From Pectobacterium parmentieri (lineage in GTDB: Bacteria > Pseudomonadota > Gammaproteobacteria > Enterobacterales > Enterobacteriaceae), in assembly GCF_001742145.1 (NCBI RefSeq), contig NZ_CP015749.1, positions 2,046,001-2,110,000 on the forward strand: DNA of 64,000 bases, written 5' to 3'. Positions 62,354 through 64,000 of this stretch are shown piece by piece. Numbering within the stretch: the stretch's first letter is position 1; every line of letters begins with the position of its first letter. The notes under the pieces were generated by a model. The model was not told where the DNA came from, did no database searches, and saw nothing but the letters and a program-made list of their open reading frames with translations. The position numbers and the translations under genes were made by a program.

Positions 62354-63068
62354 CGCCCCCAAAAACCTGGCCTGGCAACCCTGGCAACTCAACGATCTGG
62401 CTGAGCCAGCATCAAAGTCCGCCCCAACCTATCAGGTCAATGATGAGCCTGATGTGCCTGAAATGGAGCATTTCAGTGAAGAGAATATCCTCTTTTCCGC
62501 AGAGAATGAGATGGCGTCTCTGCGCGAAAGCACAATGCAACAGGCCAGAGAAACAGGGTTTGCACAAGGTCATCAACAAGGGTATGACGCAGGTTATCAG
62601 GAAGGTTTAGCTAAAGGGCAACAGCAGGGTTTGCAAAATGCCTTACAGCAGCAGCAACCGATCATTGAACAAATGCAAAATATGGTCACTGAATTCCAAC
62701 AGACGCTGGATACACTTGACAGTGTGATCCCTGCTCGCCTGATGCAACTCGCACTGACTGCAGCCAAACAGATTCTGGGGCAACCTCCGGTATGCGATGG
62801 TAATGCCCTGCTTGGCCAGATACAGCAGTTGATCCAACAAGAACCTATGTTTTCAGGTAAGACACAATTGCGCGTTCATCCTTCAGATTTAGAACGCGTT
62901 GAACAATATTTGGGTCCAACACTTAGCTTACATGGCTGGAGATTGCTGGCTGATGGTCAACTCCACCCTGGTGGCTGTAAGGTCAGTGCAGAAGAAGGCG
63001 ATCTGGATGCCAGCCTAGCGACACGTTGGCACGAACTTTGCCGTTTGGCTGCACCGGGAGAGCTATGA
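62346..63068 (+). CDS. fliH: Flagellar export ATPase regulator FliH
   Basis: 240-residue stator protein that binds FliI and links it to FliN. The central GxxxG-type repeats ([21 protein letters not shown], about residues 70-95) followed by a Gln-rich coiled coil are diagnostic. ATG 62346 ([15 protein letters not shown]) has GAGG six bases upstream and overlaps the fliG stop by eight bases. Confidence 0.94.
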   Translation: MSNAPKNLAWQPWQLNDLAEPASKSAPTYQVNDEPDVPEMEHFSEENILFSAENEMASLRESTMQQARETGFAQGHQQGYDAGYQEGLAKGQQQGLQNALQQQQPIIEQMQNMVTEFQQTLDTLDSVIPARLMQLALTAAKQILGQPPVCDGNALLGQIQQLIQQEPMFSGKTQLRVHPSDLERVEQYLGPTLSLHGWRLLADGQLHPGGCKVSAEEGDLDASLATRWHELCRLAAPGEL

Positions 63069-64000
63069 TGACTTCGCGCCTTGGACGCTGGCTCTCTTCT
63101 CTCGATTCATTTGAGAAGCGCATTGATGACACACCATCAGTGCGTCGTTACGGCCGCTTAACTCGGGCAACAGGTTTGGTGTTGGAAGCAACAGGGTTGC
63201 ATATGCCATTGGGCGCAACCTGCCTCATTGAACGGCAGAACGGTTCTCAGGTTGAAGAAATCGAAAGCGAGGTTGTCGGTTTCAACGGGCAAAAACTCTT
63301 TCTCATGCCGCTTGAAGAAGTTGAAGGCATTACTCCTGGGGCACGTGTTTACGCTCGTGTTGGCCAAGACAGTAGTAGCCAAGGAAAGCAATTACCCTTA
63401 GGCCCTGAATTATTGGGGCGAGTGCTGGATGGTAGCGCGAAACCGCTGGATGGTTTACCCGCACCGGATACAGGCTACCGCGCACCGTTGATTACGCCAC
63501 CATTCAACCCATTACAGAGAACACCAATCGAAAGTGTTCTAGATGTGGGAGTTCGAGCCATTAATGCCTTGCTCACGGTGGGTCGAGGACAGCGAATGGG
63601 CTTGTTTGCTGGTTCGGGGGTGGGTAAAAGTGTGTTATTGGGTATGATGGCGCGCTATACTCAGGCTGACGTCATTGTCGTTGGACTTATCGGCGAACGT
63701 GGCCGAGAAGTGAAAGATTTTATCGAGAACATCCTTGGCACAGAAGGACGAGCGCGTTCTGTCGTTATTGCCGCTCCCGCTGATGTCTCTCCATTATTAA
63801 GAATGCAGGGGGCAGCCTATGCCACGCGTATTGCTGAAGATTTTCGCGATCGCGGGCATCACGTTCTGCTGATCATGGACTCGCTCACGCGTTATGCCAT
63901 GGCACAGCGTGAAATTGCATTAGCTATTGGCGAACCGCCGGCAACCAAGGGTTATCCGCCTTCTGTGTTCGCAAAATTACCCGCGCTGGTAGAGCGCGCA
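63065..64000 (+). CDS. fliI: Flagellum-specific ATPase FliI (3' end outside window)
   Basis: First 312 codons of the type III export ATPase. Start ATG overlaps the fliH stop (ATGA). Beta-barrel N-terminal domain (about 1-100), then the RecA-like domain with Walker [16 protein letters not shown], the catalytic-glutamate region [13 protein letters not shown] and Walker [18 protein letters not shown]. The frame is open at the window edge. Confidence 0.95.
   Translation, partial: MMTSRLGRWLSSLDSFEKRIDDTPSVRRYGRLTRATGLVLEATGLHMPLGATCLIERQNGSQVEEIESEVVGFNGQKLFLMPLEEVEGITPGARVYARVGQDSSSQGKQLPLGPELLGRVLDGSAKPLDGLPAPDTGYRAPLITPPFNPLQRTPIESVLDVGVRAINALLTVGRGQRMGLFAGSGVGKSVLLGMMARYTQADVIVVGLIGERGREVKDFIENILGTEGRARSVVIAAPADVSPLLRMQGAAYATRIAEDFRDRGHHVLLIMDSLTRYAMAQREIALAIGEPPATKGYPPSVFAKLPALVERA

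Overview
The window is about 64 kb of an enterobacterial chromosome. Gene content, roughly 50 % GC coding regions, ERIC-type repeats and long collinearity with the Escherichia coli region from sanA to proL all fit. Extra genes (a chemoreceptor between folE and the formylglutathione hydrolase gene, an orphan sugar-type ABC importer, a methyltransferase inside the flagellar cluster) make a soft-rot Pectobacterium or close relative the best guess. That genus call is an inference; there is no 16S or species marker here.

Layout. 1-4 kb: 3' end of rimO, sanA, then yeiB and folE on the minus strand. 4-17 kb: an accessory-rich stretch set into the E. coli-like backbone, with a methyl-accepting chemotaxis protein, a 700 bp AT-rich gap, a LysR regulator, frmA-fghA (formaldehyde detoxification), a glutathione S-transferase, a KTSC protein, hcxA, an ABC ATPase-permease pair without a binding protein, two ERIC-related repeats and a 2-hydroxyacid dehydrogenase. 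17-48 kb: the conserved backbone cirA, lysP, yeiE, nfo, fruBKA, setB, yeiW, yeiP, yeiR, lpxT, mepS, yejABEF, yejG, rsuA-bcr, a yecH-like gene, radD, rplY, an acyltransferase-like membrane protein, yejK, yejL, yejM and tRNA-Pro (proL). 48-51 kb: an integrase gene beside proL, a decayed second integrase and phoH, apparently the scar of an integrated element. 51.8-64 kb: the flagellar block fliZ, fliA, a PKMT-like methyltransferase, fliC, fliDST, fliE, fliFGH and the start of fliI, which runs off the window.

How the genes work together. Envelope functions dominate the backbone: MepS cuts peptidoglycan crosslinks, LpxT phosphorylates lipid A, YejM controls LPS synthesis, SanA affects barrier function, and YejABEF imports peptides. 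FruBKA takes up and phosphorylates fructose and carries two good Cra operators in its promoter. CirA has a plausible Fur box. The flagellar block has sigma-28 promoters with exact 11 bp spacers in front of fliC and fliD, reading outwards from a shared gap.

No CRISPR array, toxin-antitoxin pair or defence island is visible. The items most worth a second look are the methyltransferase between fliA and fliC, an ERIC element of about 275 bp built as a chain of seven hairpins right after radD, the integrase graveyard at proL, and the ABC importer lacking a binding protein.
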